A stretch of 28,207 nt of DNA from the NCBI RefSeq assembly GCF_000485595.1, contig NW_014578408.1:1-28207 (forward strand). Reading direction: 5' to 3'. The stretch's first letter is position 1. Every line of letters begins with the position of its first letter. The position numbers and the translations under genes are program-made. The notes beneath the pieces were generated by a model. It saw only the letters and a list, made by a program, of their open reading frames with translations, was not told the origin of the DNA and did not search any database. Positions 1-12,218 of this stretch are shown one piece after another. The stretch is from Priapulus caudatus. Its lineage: Eukaryota; Priapulida; Priapulimorpha; Priapulimorphida; Priapulidae.

Positions 1-3000
1 CGAGCTGCGTACATGCTTGCTTCTTAATCCCACACGAACGTGTGCCAACAGCAGCGAATCGATATTCAATCACGTGGCACACTAACAATACATTACTAAG
101 ATTATAGAAGTGTGCAATGCGCCATAGCGAAGTAGTCATTACTATTACATTTATGTTATTCAAAGAAAAATTGTGACCAAGTTCGAAACTGCTACATTAT
201 ATGTCATGCATGAATATCATAATATATATAATATATATGACTTACTGCCTGCATTGTATCACAGGTCAGATACATGCTCGCTCATCAATGCGGCACAAAG
301 TGGTAGCATTTGAACAGGTCAATGGCTCATCTGAAGCAGCTTCGATTCAAGAGTGAGTCCTTGATAGTATCGATCTAGGAGGCTCTATCATTGCAGCCGA
401 GGCAGCATGACAAGCGATTGTTGCAGTGTGTGTATTGTCACAAAACATGGCTGCATTATCGTTTCAAGACGTGCATGGGTAGAAATGCTACCAAATGCGG
501 TACATAAACGATGAATAGACGCTATGTTCCGGAATTAGAATCGTGAACGGAGCGATAGTTAGGACATATGCTGATCTGAAATGCCGTTTTAATGTACTTT
601 ATCAGCTGACCCAATTAAGTGACATACATATTTATCGTTCCACTCACCTGTAGTTCACTCACCTGCTTATCTTCATGTGTGTTATTCATATGTCTGACTT
701 CTAATACATAAAACTAATGGTAGTATTAAAATTTTAAATTTATAAAAGATGCTAATAACTTAATAACCATTAATAACATTTATTAAACTGTTAAACTAGT
801 TAATTAACTGTGTGTGACAGGCATACTCACGTTCATTTTCGTAATTCTCTCAGTACATTTATCAGTTCATCCCATGTCTTCTATTTCTGTCAAATGAATG
901 GTTTTGAAATCTTATGCTTAACTTAGAGTTAAACTGTTATATGGTTATATATATTCAGTTTACAAACTTATGCTGTCATTGAGATGGACGAGCTTATAGT
1001 TAATTAGACAAATATTTTGTTTTCCATCGCTATCAATTGGTAACAAAAATTTGATGTAATAATACTTAGGTTTTGTCATTTCAATCGCACATAACGTTGT
1101 CAAGATTTATAATACTTCAGTTAATGCAATATTGCAACTGCTGCCACTAATTATCACACTACCTCTTTATCGTGCTCTTAGCCTTTTAAATTGGAAGGGT
1201 ATTCCTTTTTCAAAATGAGCCTGCAAGTGTAATATTTTATTGCCCATTTGAATTGCATTAATGCATAAATCATTGCATACAAAACTATATAGGGATTGAA
1301 ATTCATTATGTATTGTTTTTTTATCTGTAAATCGAACCATAGATACTAATTATAACATGTTTATTTACTTTTCTGTTGCACTTTCTCGCTCTTTTGCCAG
1401 AGGTGATGATGGTTATGTTTTCATGGGCGGCCGGGCGGGCGGCCGCCCGCGCTCCAGGCACATCGCGGTTCTAAGAATGGCTCGGATACTCCACTAGCAT
1501 CGAGCTCGTACTTGTCCTAGAGATGGGGTGATGAGTGGCATTGGTGTAGAGGTGCGAATAAACAGTGTAAAAAGTTGATGACAGTCGAAGTTGAGAGGAG
1601 CGTGACGATACAGAGGATGTGCGGGTGTTCAACTCCGTCGTGGGGTGGTGTGTAGAGAGTAGAGCGTGTGCGGTGAGGGGGCGTGTCAGATGGTGTGAAG
1701 TGATTGACTGGCGGGGGGTTTTCGGCGCTGCCGTGTGATGAGAGGGAAAAACTAGTGTAATGATTTTTAGATCAGTGCTTCTGGCTGTATGCCACGTCTG
1801 ATAACTCTGATTTGATTGATACAGCGAACCGCCATTAATGGAGGTTATCTAGCCTTAAACATTGCACACTTTGACCTCTTGAGATGCCACCAAATTCATG
1901 TAACTGTTCGTGTCACATATATGGCCTTTACTTTACTCGTGCTGGGTTGGGGGAGGGGCGCCTTCATAATAGCTTGGCCTGCGACCTGTGCGTCGCGCTC
2001 TGTTGCGTTATGCCTCTCTTTTTTTTCCTCAGCTCTGAGGTGTTAGTGGTCCTACTTTATTTTGCACTGTAAAATGTATTTATGGTATCAAGGTTTGACG
2101 TTTTTGCATAAATTTCTGTTAAATTGATAATTGATTCAAGCCATATGTGCACATACCATTTGCCATGTTATATTCTATTATTATATATCGTACAATTAGA
2201 ATAGACTATTTGTTTACTGTCGGCTAGGATGCCTGTTCCATCATGCCAATCGCATTGACACTGGGTCTGCGATTTCTCGCGGTTGCTCATTTTTCTGGTT
2301 GAACGTCCGTACAGATTATTCGTACAGAGCCAGACACGCACCCACTTCTGCTCTCAGTGCAGGCTCGGCGAGAAACCTCAATTTCTTCTTTTCGCTGCCG
2401 TCTGGTCGCGCCTCTCTAATTCAATACTTATCATCAGCAGTACTATGATTCATTAGTTTCAATACATAATATTTTATTTGGAGCCAGTCACAAAACAGTA
2501 CTACAGTATCAGATTATTTGCTGTCGCTTTTTAGCTGCAACACGTCAACAGTACTACACAGGATTATGTGTTACGGGCCAATTCGTGACAAATCGCTTGA
2601 TTAAGTTTATGGGCTATATACCGAAAAACTGGTATGCAGAGACAAAGTTGATCAAATGGATATGATAACTCCGAACATATATTACACTTAATTATATGTT
2701 CAGAGTCTATCAATAATTGGATAGACTCCTGATATGTTATGTAACCATTCAGCAATTGTCTAGTAGCTTAGACTAATAGTAATACGTTACTAATAGTAAC
2801 TAACATTTTTATTTTAATGAAAGTGCCAGTAAATACGTAGTACGTATCCAATACCTTTAGCTTCTGCGCACGCCAACGTCTTTCACTCTCAATCCGATTG
2901 CAAATGTTACTTATATACTTAATATTTGTTTTTTTATTTTTACTGAAAACGTATACGCACGGAATGTTCTGAGTTATGAATGAATGAAGTTCGTTTATGT

Positions 3001-3103
3001 CGCGCTGCGACAAGGCTGATCGCTGCAAAATGTAATACAAATCGTCTGCGCTCCGAAATGCACTGCGATTTCGAACAATGGAGGAAGTTCTGGCCATCGT
3101 CAA
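1..3103. other. AT-rich non-coding DNA, no gene recognised
   Basis: No frame longer than about 110 codons on either strand shows recognisable protein similarity or plausible composition. The stretch is AT-rich, notably 715-810, where TTAA-like words dominate, and 213-240, an imperfect AT dinucleotide run. A GC-richer part lies at about 1425-1760. I see no tRNA, rRNA, terminal inverted repeat or LTR boundary. It could be intergenic, intronic or very old transposon-derived DNA; the sequence alone does not decide. Confidence 0.6.
1425..1760. other. GC-rich island with a 16-bp perfect palindrome
   Basis: This segment is clearly richer in G and C than its AT-rich surroundings. It opens with a GGGCGG-type run containing the perfect palindrome GCGGGCGGCCGCCCGC at 1435-1450, which has a NotI site at its centre. 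The remainder is G-rich on the plus strand, with repeated GTG and GGGG words. No open frame of note starts here. A CpG-island-like promoter is possible, but nothing downstream looks like a first exon. Confidence 0.3.
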
Positions 3104-3244
3104 GAAAAAAATAAAAACCTAAAGAAAAATAAAAAAAAAAACAAAAATCAAAAACAAAAAAAAAAATAAAAACAACAACACAAAACAAAAAAAAAAAAAA
3201 CAAAAAAAAAAAAAAATAAAATAAAAAAAACAAAAAAAAAAAAA
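3104..3244. repeat. A-rich low-complexity tract
   Basis: About 140 bases consist almost only of A, with scattered single C or T. The minus strand therefore shows an apparent phenylalanine-rich frame that is not a gene. It may be a degenerate poly-A tail, a simple repeat or a homopolymer artefact. No retroposon body is recognisable on either side. Confidence 0.9.
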
Positions 3245-3779
3245 TGTTTTCTAAGTAGCTGCCGAATGTGGTTTCTGTCAACGCGTGCTTGTCTAAATTA
3301 GCATTAAATGTCGGTTAAGTGTATATCGTAGCATTAACTCAGCGATTTACTTTATCGATGTTTTCTTTGACAACGGGCCCTAAGCCCTTAACTTCTTTGG
3401 CCCTCTATTCTTCTCAGGGATGCCTCACGCCAACACGTCTCGGCATTGCTGATCCATTTTGTCGCTTGATCCACAGTGAGCTACCAGCTCTCTAGATGCG
3501 CACAACAACTTTATTGTAGATTCGACTCAGGCAGTGCACTTTCAGACAGTCGTCTTTACATAGAAGTCTTCATGACGACGTTTCTGTGGTGTCTGGATCG
3601 ACACCTGGCTGGTTCACTGTCGGCAGTTTTGCTGCCTATACGAAGTTACAGCAAATTGTTGCGGACTCAAGGTCCACCGAGATATGAACCGTCTGGTTAT
3701 ACACAGCTTGGTTCCCTGTTAGTAAGTCCTCGCACCTCAGGCCACCACAGGATCGCAGAACATCTACGATTCTGCTTAG

Positions 3780-4725
3780 AGGTTGATCTCACGTTGATGA
3801 ACATAGCCTCTTATGTCGGTCACATTCACTGCCCAACTGGTCTCTTGGCGAAATGAAGGTAGACACCCAGTAAGACTATTGGGTGAGTCCGCGGCCCGCT
3901 CGTAACATTGGTACATGAGGAAGTGCCCCGATATCATCGGGCACAGTCGAACACAATCTCACTATCTTCTGGTCTTCTTTGAGTGATAATACGTAAGTGA
4001 ATGCTGGCAGGAACAGATTCTCGCTTTTTCCCATCATCCCTGTGCCTTCATCGACCTTCTCGGCATACCTTGGTCGCATCAACTCTCCACGAGGTTGTGT
4101 ATAAACGATGGAAAGGTCTGGGTTGCGTGTCAGCTTCCTCTGGAGCGTCTTCAGTCATCTGCTCGCGCCATATCGCGGTCATATGGTAGAGATAGTGGCC
4201 CTTTGCTTTGAAATGGAAATTCGTTTCGTAATGGCTGATCATTCATGTTTGCAACATAGCGCTTTCCTTCCCAATGGAACGCCTTTCTGTTCATTGTATG
4301 ATGGAGCCAACCTTGCTCATGTCTATATCATGCGCATCATCCGCTATCGATATTCCAGAATTGCTGCCAGTTTGCGTCTAGATGATTTAGTTTGGGCATA
4401 GTCTCACAGTAGCTTTTGTGTCTCGCCGAGCGCCCCCTAGTGGACCGATTTCAGGGTCAACCAGCAAGGTTCTAGTAGCCGCTAGGGCTTGCCTTTTTCC
4501 CTTACGCAATTTCTCTTGGAGAAGCGCCTCGGACTGTCTTAGGAGCCATATGGCAACAGCACTAACCTTCTCGGCCTCGATCCTTGCTACGCGCAATTCT
4601 ATGTTCTTTCGAGTGCTGCCACCTTTGGATGTTTCTTGGTTCGCATGTTGTCCAGATCGGATGGAACACGGGCCTTGTGAAGACACTCGGCAATGTCCAC
4701 GATATTTCATTCCTCCTTCTTCGTG
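3780..4725 (-). pseudogene. Divergent BEL/Pao-like gag remnant, frameshifted
   Basis: Gag of BEL/Pao LTR retrotransposons forms the particle shell. Minus-strand pieces appear in family order but different frames. First comes a basic, charged helix-forming region (4387-4710) with many E, K, R and A residues, like the coiled coil of BEL gags. Then comes a segment at 4341-4396 reading P-K-L-N, a few residues, then W-Q-Q-F-W, matching the family's PKL...W..FW signature. A Y-E-T segment near 4200-4240 resembles the Y..A...L..RFG motif. A frame at 3876-4082 (E-K-V-D-E-G then L-P-A-F) resembles the following helical region. A D-I-R-G-Y...R-E segment lies near 3790-3830. No zinc knuckle was found downstream. 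It is not close in sequence to the gag copies at 6.2-8.8 and 12.8-15.1 kb, so it would be a different BEL lineage. Similarity was judged by eye across at least three frameshifts. Confidence 0.45.
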
Positions 4726-4736
4726 AACTTCTTAAC

Positions 4737-4940
4737 CAGGCGCCGTAGCCGGGGGGGGGGCGGGGGGGCGGTCGCCCCCCCATAAAACGCTCATAAATAT
4801 TGGCCCAAACTGGCTTAAATATTTCAAATTTTTTCTGCGGGGCGGGCAATGCGCCCAGGAAAAATACAATAACCAACCAAAAAAAAACTACCCCCCACCC
4901 AAAACACCCCCCCCTAGCACTGGCATGGCTACGGCAGTTG
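4737..4940. mobile_element. Small G-rich MITE candidate
   Basis: The two ends carry an imperfect inverted repeat. The left end reads CAGGCGCCGTAGCC and the reverse complement of the right end reads CAACTGCCGTAGCC. Just inside the left end is a G run followed by a C run (4751-4781), and the interior near the right end is C-rich (4892-4914). The CGCCGTAGCC-plus-G-run layout is typical of short non-autonomous DNA elements in animals. No convincing target-site duplication is visible, and the ~204-bp interior has no coding capacity. Confidence 0.4.
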
Positions 4941-5012
4941 TCAAACGCTTACCGTGTTGTCAAATTTGCCATGTGCGTCGATGTTTTAGTATTTGCGATG
5001 TATAAATGTTAG

Positions 5013-5013
<1 letters not shown>

Positions 5014-5084
<71 letters not shown>

Positions 5085-5131
5085 GTGTGTATGCGTGTGC
5101 GTGTGTGTGTGGTGTATATTGCGTGTGTGTG

Positions 5132-5176
<45 letters not shown>
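5014..5176. repeat. (GT)n microsatellite
   Basis: About 163 bases of GT dinucleotides with a few interruptions (GGTG, ATGCG, ATATTGCG). Translations of this tract give Cys/Val or His/Thr repeats that are not genes. The tract directly abuts the left terminal repeat of the MITE at 5177. Alternating purine-pyrimidine sequence of this length is prone to Z-DNA and length change. Confidence 0.95.
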
Positions 5177-5179
<3 letters not shown>

Positions 5180-5747
5180 GGCGGATCAGAGGGGGGGCTT
5201 CGAGGGTGGTCCGGACCCCCTTTTTACAAAAAAAAGCGAAAAAATCATACACAACACGCTGACGCCGCGCGCGCACGCCACGCACGCGCACGGCCACACA
5301 CACAACACAGACAATCACAGCACACACACAGACACACACACACGATGCACGCACGCACGCACGCACGCACGCTACGCACACCACTGCGGCGCGACGCGTG
5401 CGGCACACACACACATCTTCTCCTTTTTTGTCTCATAAAAAATCTTCGTTAGCGCTTAGTTTTTCTGATAAAAACTTATATATATGCTAAATTCGTTTTA
5501 AAAACTTTAGAAATTGGGCAAAGAGGGCGTCGAGGTGTCGGCACCGGATCTGATAAATTTTGCATCTAGACATCAAATTACTGCTCAGCTGCTCTCAATG
5601 CCCAATTTTATAAAAAATTATTGGGGGAGGTCCCAAACCCCCAAAGTGGCCTTCGGCAGCTTTTTTAAACACCAGAAAAGCTAAGCCCAAAAAAGTTCGT
5701 TTATTTTCTTCTTGGACACCCCTTTTCAAAATTCTGATCAGCCCCTG
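5177..5747. mobile_element. hAT-type MITE inserted in (GT)n DNA
   Basis: The left end reads CAGGGCGGATCAGA. The reverse complement of the right end reads CAGGGGCTGATCAGA. The CAGGG start is typical of hAT-superfamily termini. The 8 bases before the left end are TGTGTGTG and the 8 after the right end are TGTGTTGT, consistent with the 8-bp target duplication of hAT elements, allowing one indel-type difference. The 571-bp interior holds a (CA)n/(CACG)n block and AT-rich DNA with no transposase, so the element is non-autonomous. Because the target is itself a simple repeat, the duplication is weaker evidence than usual. Confidence 0.6.
5281..5416. repeat. (CA)n / (CACG)n low-complexity block inside the MITE
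   Basis: CA and CACG/CGCA repeats, with a clear (GCAC)n run at about 5346-5372. The strand asymmetry is opposite to the (GT)n tract at 5014-5176, so the two blocks can pair imperfectly across about 100 bases. Confidence 0.85.
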
Positions 5748-6049
5748 TGTGTTGTGATGTAGTAGTATTTCGTGCCGTGCCGCCGGATCGCAGCCTGCTG
5801 TGTGTTAAATTATTGTTGGGCTTAGCGCTCGTGCTAGTATGTGATGGCTATCGCCGATTTCATCCCCCCCGCCTGCTGGTAGCGGATGTGGTTACAGCCC
5901 CTGATTCGCAACTTCACGTGCTCATTGCATTGCCGCTCCCCAAACTAACAATTCCTGTGTCTACCGCGTCTGACTCTAACTAATCTGACGATAGTAACTC
6001 ATCGTCTCGCTGGTCGGCCTTCTCTAGGGTTTCGCAGCGGACATTATCT
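5748..6049. other. No gene recognised
   Basis: This lies between the MITE and the BEL remnant. A plus-strand frame at 5747-5983 (78 codons) has no recognisable motif and overlaps the MITE edge, so I do not call it. It could hold decayed BEL pol sequence on the minus strand, but nothing identifiable remains. Confidence 0.5.
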
Positions 6050-6225
6050 GCCGCTTGCCTTGTACTTCAGCTTCTCTGCATTCACTTGAACAGAATTGAG
6101 TGGGCTTCGATCATCATCAAGTAGCATTAGGTTTCTGTCCCTAATTGGGAACCTGGTGCCTTAAGACGCGGGCGACAATAGGCCCAGCACAGCCTCTTGA
6201 GCTCGAACACCGCTGAGGCTAAAAT
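6050..6225 (-). pseudogene. Possible BEL/Pao protease-region remnant, copy A
   Basis: On the minus strand this directly follows the end of the copy A gag, where BEL elements encode an aspartic protease that cleaves Gag-Pol. Three short frames line up in order: A-V-L-G-L-L, then L-K-A-P-G, then L-L-D-D followed closely by S. The last piece recalls the catalytic LLD-x-GS region of the family, but the glycine is not in frame as read. Two or more frameshifts separate the pieces. The equivalent DNA is missing from copy B, where the junction at 12838/12839 cuts the element. Identification is tentative and rests mainly on position. Confidence 0.3.
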
Positions 6226-8835
<2,610 letters not shown>

Positions 8836-10250
8836 AATAATGAACTATTGCCAACTACATTATGCGGGTGACATGTTGCGGGTAGGCTCTCCGTTACTGG
8901 TTTGGGACGGGGTGACGGGTACTACACACGGGGAGGCAAAGCAGCTGTATTTACAACTCATACTTTTTTATCAACAAGTGACAATAATAGCAGAGTTTCA
9001 AGAATTTAATATTGCTCATATAAACTCTGCAGCTAGGTATTTTCGAGCAGTCAGTCTGTAAATGCTTGCTGGGTGGCATTTTCTACTTGCCTTTGCTCTG
9101 ATAGTGGCGCTCATCTTGGACGAGAGTGTGAAACTAAATATGTCTTTCCAATGTTACTGCTATGCTCCATATTAAAACGCTCCTATTTTGGAGCACGCAG
9201 CTTGACGTTACTTTCATAGCCATCAAAGCACATTATTTGGCAAACAATGCGGAATTTGCCACTTGTGATCAGTGTCAGGTGCATTTTTGGCTATTTTTGG
9301 TATGTGATATGAATTGAAGGAGCCCTGGGTTTTTGATTCTAAAAAAAAATATGGCCAAATTAGGTAGGGTTGGGCAATTGTTGAGTGGTTGTGTTTGTCC
9401 ACACTCGTCTGGTATGTTTTACAATTATTTATTGACAACATTCTTTAATGCATAAATTCCTGCCTTATGAACATATATCTATGATTTATTACATTATTAT
9501 ATATTGATTTATTGTTATGATATTAATGATTTTATCGCTGAAGAAACATCATAAGCGGTATAGCGCCATCTACCATCAAAATTGGGATTTTTTAGTTTAT
9601 AATGTATGTTATAATTATATACAATTAGTACTTTACTTTTCACATAAAAATTATACATATATTATCAAGAGTATATAATGCGCAGTCTCCCTATGTACTC
9701 TTTCGTTCTTATGTACGTCCGATGGTTTGTGTAAACTCTACGTCAGGAAACTAGCCATGGGGTCAAAACAATGATTTAACACTAAAACACTTTATTTTAA
9801 TTATACAATGCCTTATTCTGTAGCGTACAAACAATTCATCAGACATTATTTTACAATCAAGTACAGCCATTCAGGCCCTAGCTCAAAGGCTCCGGGTAAT
9901 TACAAATAGCATAGCAATAATTAGCACATTCACAATACGTACTGACTTGCGAGTATATACTAGATAGTCACGACACTCTGGCTGCAACAGATACATGCTG
10001 AAATCCATTTCATCTAGGTCAATAGAAAAAAAACATCCCTATTTATAATGCTCGAATACTCGCCACTCTATTTACCCTCATATTGCATTGTCGCGTGCTG
10101 TCCATAGATGTTCAGGTCCGCAGGTCCACCAATAAGATCTAAGCTGTTTATTCTTTTTTGGGACACATCCAATAGGTGAAACAAATACGGATATATTGAG
10201 AGACCGCCGGCTAATAGGCCCCACGACCCCTTTGTACTAATTGCGTAGTT
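8836..10250 (-). mobile_element. BEL/Pao leader and LTR region, tandem copy A
   Basis: Non-coding DNA just upstream of the copy A gag on the minus strand, collinear with 15054-16450 in copy B. A subsegment (about 9150-9540, repeat Y) recurs at 24050-24443 without gag, as expected for an LTR fragment. A TATA-containing inverted repeat at about 9666-9704 could be the LTR core promoter. Exact LTR ends and primer-binding site were not found. From about 9700 to 10250 the sequence is AT-rich with no recognised feature. Confidence 0.4.
9150..9540. repeat. Dispersed repeat Y, copy 1
   Basis: Shares its block order with 15352-15710 and 24050-24443: a TACTGCTATGCTCC block, a TTTTGGAGCACGC block, a TTTTTGGTATGTGA block, then a TTTTACAAT...ATTGACAA block and AT-rich DNA. 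Differences are mostly single-base indels. Read as part of the BEL LTR. Confidence 0.75.
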
Positions 10251-11235
10251 CATGAGTTATAAAGCTTAGACTGTTGTTGCGACTACTGTCGATTTTTGGC
10301 AAGCCCGATTTCAGTGCGTCGTTGTGAGAAAAGAGTATCTAACACCATTGTTCAACCCATCTAACACAGTTACTTGGAGGTGTATGGTTCTCGCCAGGTC
10401 GCAAATGCGCTGACAGGGAACCTGCGCAAAAACTATGTTCTGGTGTTGATATCGACAATATCGCCTTACACTAGGATTCATTTAATTGTTTGGCTGCGAT
10501 GGAGCATGAGGCCGCTGGCCATCGCTATTGATTTCTCTGGTGGCATTACTTTTGAAATGAGATTCGCGCTGCCCATAGGAGTGAAATCGCCGACTTTCTG
10601 CCGCGACCAATTGTTGTTGTATCCATACGTCCGGCGAGCTCAACTGGTTAGCTGTTAGCATAGCCGGACTGGAAACACGGCGAATAACACGCCCCTTGCT
10701 GGGTTGGTCGCAACTGACGTCCACCGCCATGCTGCCGTAAGTGTTCAAGGCGGCATGTGGGTTGAACGCTGATGCTTTCTTCTCGGAAGGACTTAAATAA
10801 CTTTGACGTGTCCCTGCCAACTGTACCTTGCACTACATACCGAATACTCATCCTGCAAGTAGCGATATGTCCACACAGAGTTACAAACGAAATTTTGCCC
10901 AAGAGAGTCATTCGACGTTTGTTGCATCCGTAATGTCACTGTCAATAGTACTTGCATAATTTTCAGTCACAGTTTCCACATAACGTGCGGACGACTGACA
11001 CTGTGAACGGTGTTTGATTCGTTCGGGTTTATAATACGCTCTTTAGCTCTCATTTAACGAAAGTCGGGCGTTTCACCGTGTAGAGTGTCTCTCTATGTCT
11101 GGAAACTCCCTTTGGTTCGTTCCAGGGACGGTATTACTTAAGCCGAATGACGCGACCGGGCCTCCGGGCTCATTGCTGCTGTTTCACACCAATGTTAGGT
11201 CAGCAGCGTATGTCCAAGTCAATGGTGTCAATGAC
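10251..11235. other. Repeat-unit DNA without a recognised gene, copy A
   Basis: Collinear with about 16430-17435 of copy B, so it belongs to the tandem unit. The minus-strand frames at 10482-10820 and 10648-10911 show no zinc knuckle, protease or other motif, and copy B does not preserve them. It lies between the gypsy gag start (11236) and the BEL LTR region, so it may contain decayed gypsy gag sequence. Confidence 0.5.
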
Positions 11236-11535
11236 CTACCGTCCCATATCATCAAATTCCCGCCGTAATGGCGGCGCGGTGCCCGTTGACTCGGCAGGTG
11301 CACGCCCACTTTCCTCTCCAAAACCGGTCCTGCCCGCGACCCACGACGGTTGTCTCTCTAATCGGGACAGTCTCTGTTCATTCGCGCTTTGTTTCTCGGC
11401 GATGTCAGTTAGCAAATCTCTAATTTCCTTTAGTTCCGAAGAAATTTGTTCTACCATCTCGGTAATACGTCTCGCTGATGGAGTAGCATCAAACAGGAAC
11501 GACCAACACGGTGGCGCCACCTCACGGTGCGCCAC
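11236..11535 (-). CDS. Gypsy-type gag N-terminus candidate (coiled coil), partial
   Basis: A 99-codon minus-strand frame starting at a GTG-type codon. Residues 25-60 are rich in E, L, I and K with heptad-like spacing (E-M-V-E-Q-I-S-S-E-L-K-E-I), predicting a coiled coil such as is common at the N-terminus of Ty3/gypsy Gag. The tail is rich in G, P and T. It lies downstream of a TATA-containing LTR-like segment on the same strand, and repeat X lies between them. The region is repeated in copy B at about 17440-17840, where frames are broken. The frame stops before any capsid core or zinc knuckle. The gypsy assignment is inferred from layout and composition; I cannot align it with the gag at 26790-27653. 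Confidence 0.4.
   Translation of the reverse strand: MAHREVAPPCWSFLFDATPSARRITEMVEQISSELKEIRDLLTDIAEKQSANEQRLSRLERQPSWVAGRTGFGEESGRAPAESTGTAPPLRREFDDMGR
11500..11520. promoter_or_regulatory. GGTGGCGCCACC palindrome upstream of gag
   Basis: A perfect 12-bp palindrome, GGTGGCGCCACC, lies near the candidate gag start. In copy B it extends to a 16-bp palindrome, CCGGTGGCGCCACCGG, at 17807-17822. TGGCGCC resembles the start of a lysine-tRNA primer-binding site, but the following bases do not continue that match and the sequence falls inside the gag frame. Confidence 0.25.
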
Positions 11536-11661
11536 CGAGATAAACCGGAGGTCACTCCATGCTAGACTGACTACAATTGCTCAATTAAAACTGACTTCTT
11601 CTCACTCACTCATTTGTGTCCTTTTTTGTAGTGAGCTACATTGCTGTCATTGACACTTTCA

Positions 11662-11733
11662 CAGGCTTTCAGATTTGAAAAGTACAGGAGGACTACTAAT
11701 GACTCCCCTAGGACACCATAGGGGGTCATTTCA
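11662..11733. repeat. Dispersed repeat X, copy 1
   Basis: The ~70-bp block starting CAGGCTTTCAGATTTGAAAA and running through CTACTAATGACTCCCCTAG recurs almost unchanged at 21953-22018 and, with many indels, at about 17978-18062. On the minus strand it lies between a TATA element and the gag start, suggesting the U5/leader part of a gypsy LTR. CCCCTAGGACACCATAGGGGG is itself a short inverted repeat. Confidence 0.8.
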
Positions 11734-11929
11734 GCACAAAATATCATCACAATCCATCAACAAACTAGCCAAATTACTTGTACGTAGTAGCCACGTATGT
11801 AGCCCCTCCAGCCCTACGACTGTTTCACGTCGGCAGAAAACCACTTCTCGCCACGTATAGTAGAAAACGAGCAGGTAACTTGTGGCCACCGTATAGGTAC
11901 CTGTATTTGGATGCTGTTGTTTAGTTGTA

Positions 11930-11947
11930 TTTATATATATATATAAA
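11930..11947 (-). promoter_or_regulatory. TATA-box-like element of the gypsy LTR candidate
   Basis: The minus strand reads GGTTTATATATATATATAAA. It lies about 200 bases upstream of repeat X and 400 bases upstream of the gag start on the same strand, a reasonable place for an LTR core promoter. Copy B keeps it at 18300-18316. It is also simply an AT repeat, so the promoter role is inference. Confidence 0.35.
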
Positions 11948-12070
11948 CCAGAGGGTAGTAACCAGACCTGTACCTCTGCCATACGTTCAGTTACTTACAC
12001 ACCACAAATTGTTGTGTGTTGCTAACCCTTTTGTACCCCCCTACATTGAGTGCACTACAACACTAACTCT

Positions 12071-12218
12071 ATGGAGCGCTATTTCAACATAATAGACATA
12101 CTTTTGGTGCGCGTTTTAATCCACTTTTATGAGGCGCGATGATGCGCGCACCATGGCACAATTTCGGGTGCGCGGTGGAGCGCGAGCGCGATCGCGCCCC
12201 TTAAAAATGAAAGCCTGC
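12071..12218. repeat. Dispersed GC-rich repeat Z, copy 1
   Basis: A ~148-bp block from ATGGAGCGCTATTTCA to AAAAATGAAAGCCTGC, repeated at 18462-18630 (with indels) and 26117-26263 (nearly clean). It contains the perfect 12-bp palindrome GCGCGATCGCGC and the near-palindrome GCGCGATGATGCGCGC. On the minus strand it lies upstream of the TATA element, and at 26 kb it follows the gypsy protease, so it may be the U3 start of a gypsy LTR. Confidence 0.8.

Noticed and set aside
4986-5452. Several 60-140-codon frames of Cys/Val or His/Thr repeats
   Set aside because: They translate the (GT)n and (CA)n microsatellites; frames are open on both strands only because the repeat lacks stops.
5747-5983. 78-codon plus-strand frame with a hydrophobic middle, possible secreted peptide
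   Set aside because: No motif or support; it starts within the MITE terminal repeat and composition is ordinary for chance frames.
11505-11520. TGGCGCC as a lysine-tRNA primer-binding site
   Set aside because: Only the first seven bases fit; it is part of a palindrome within the gag frame and lies too far from a defined LTR end.
11147-11653. 168-codon plus-strand frame over the gypsy gag start
   Set aside because: It is antisense to the coiled-coil frame, is not preserved in copy B and has no motif.
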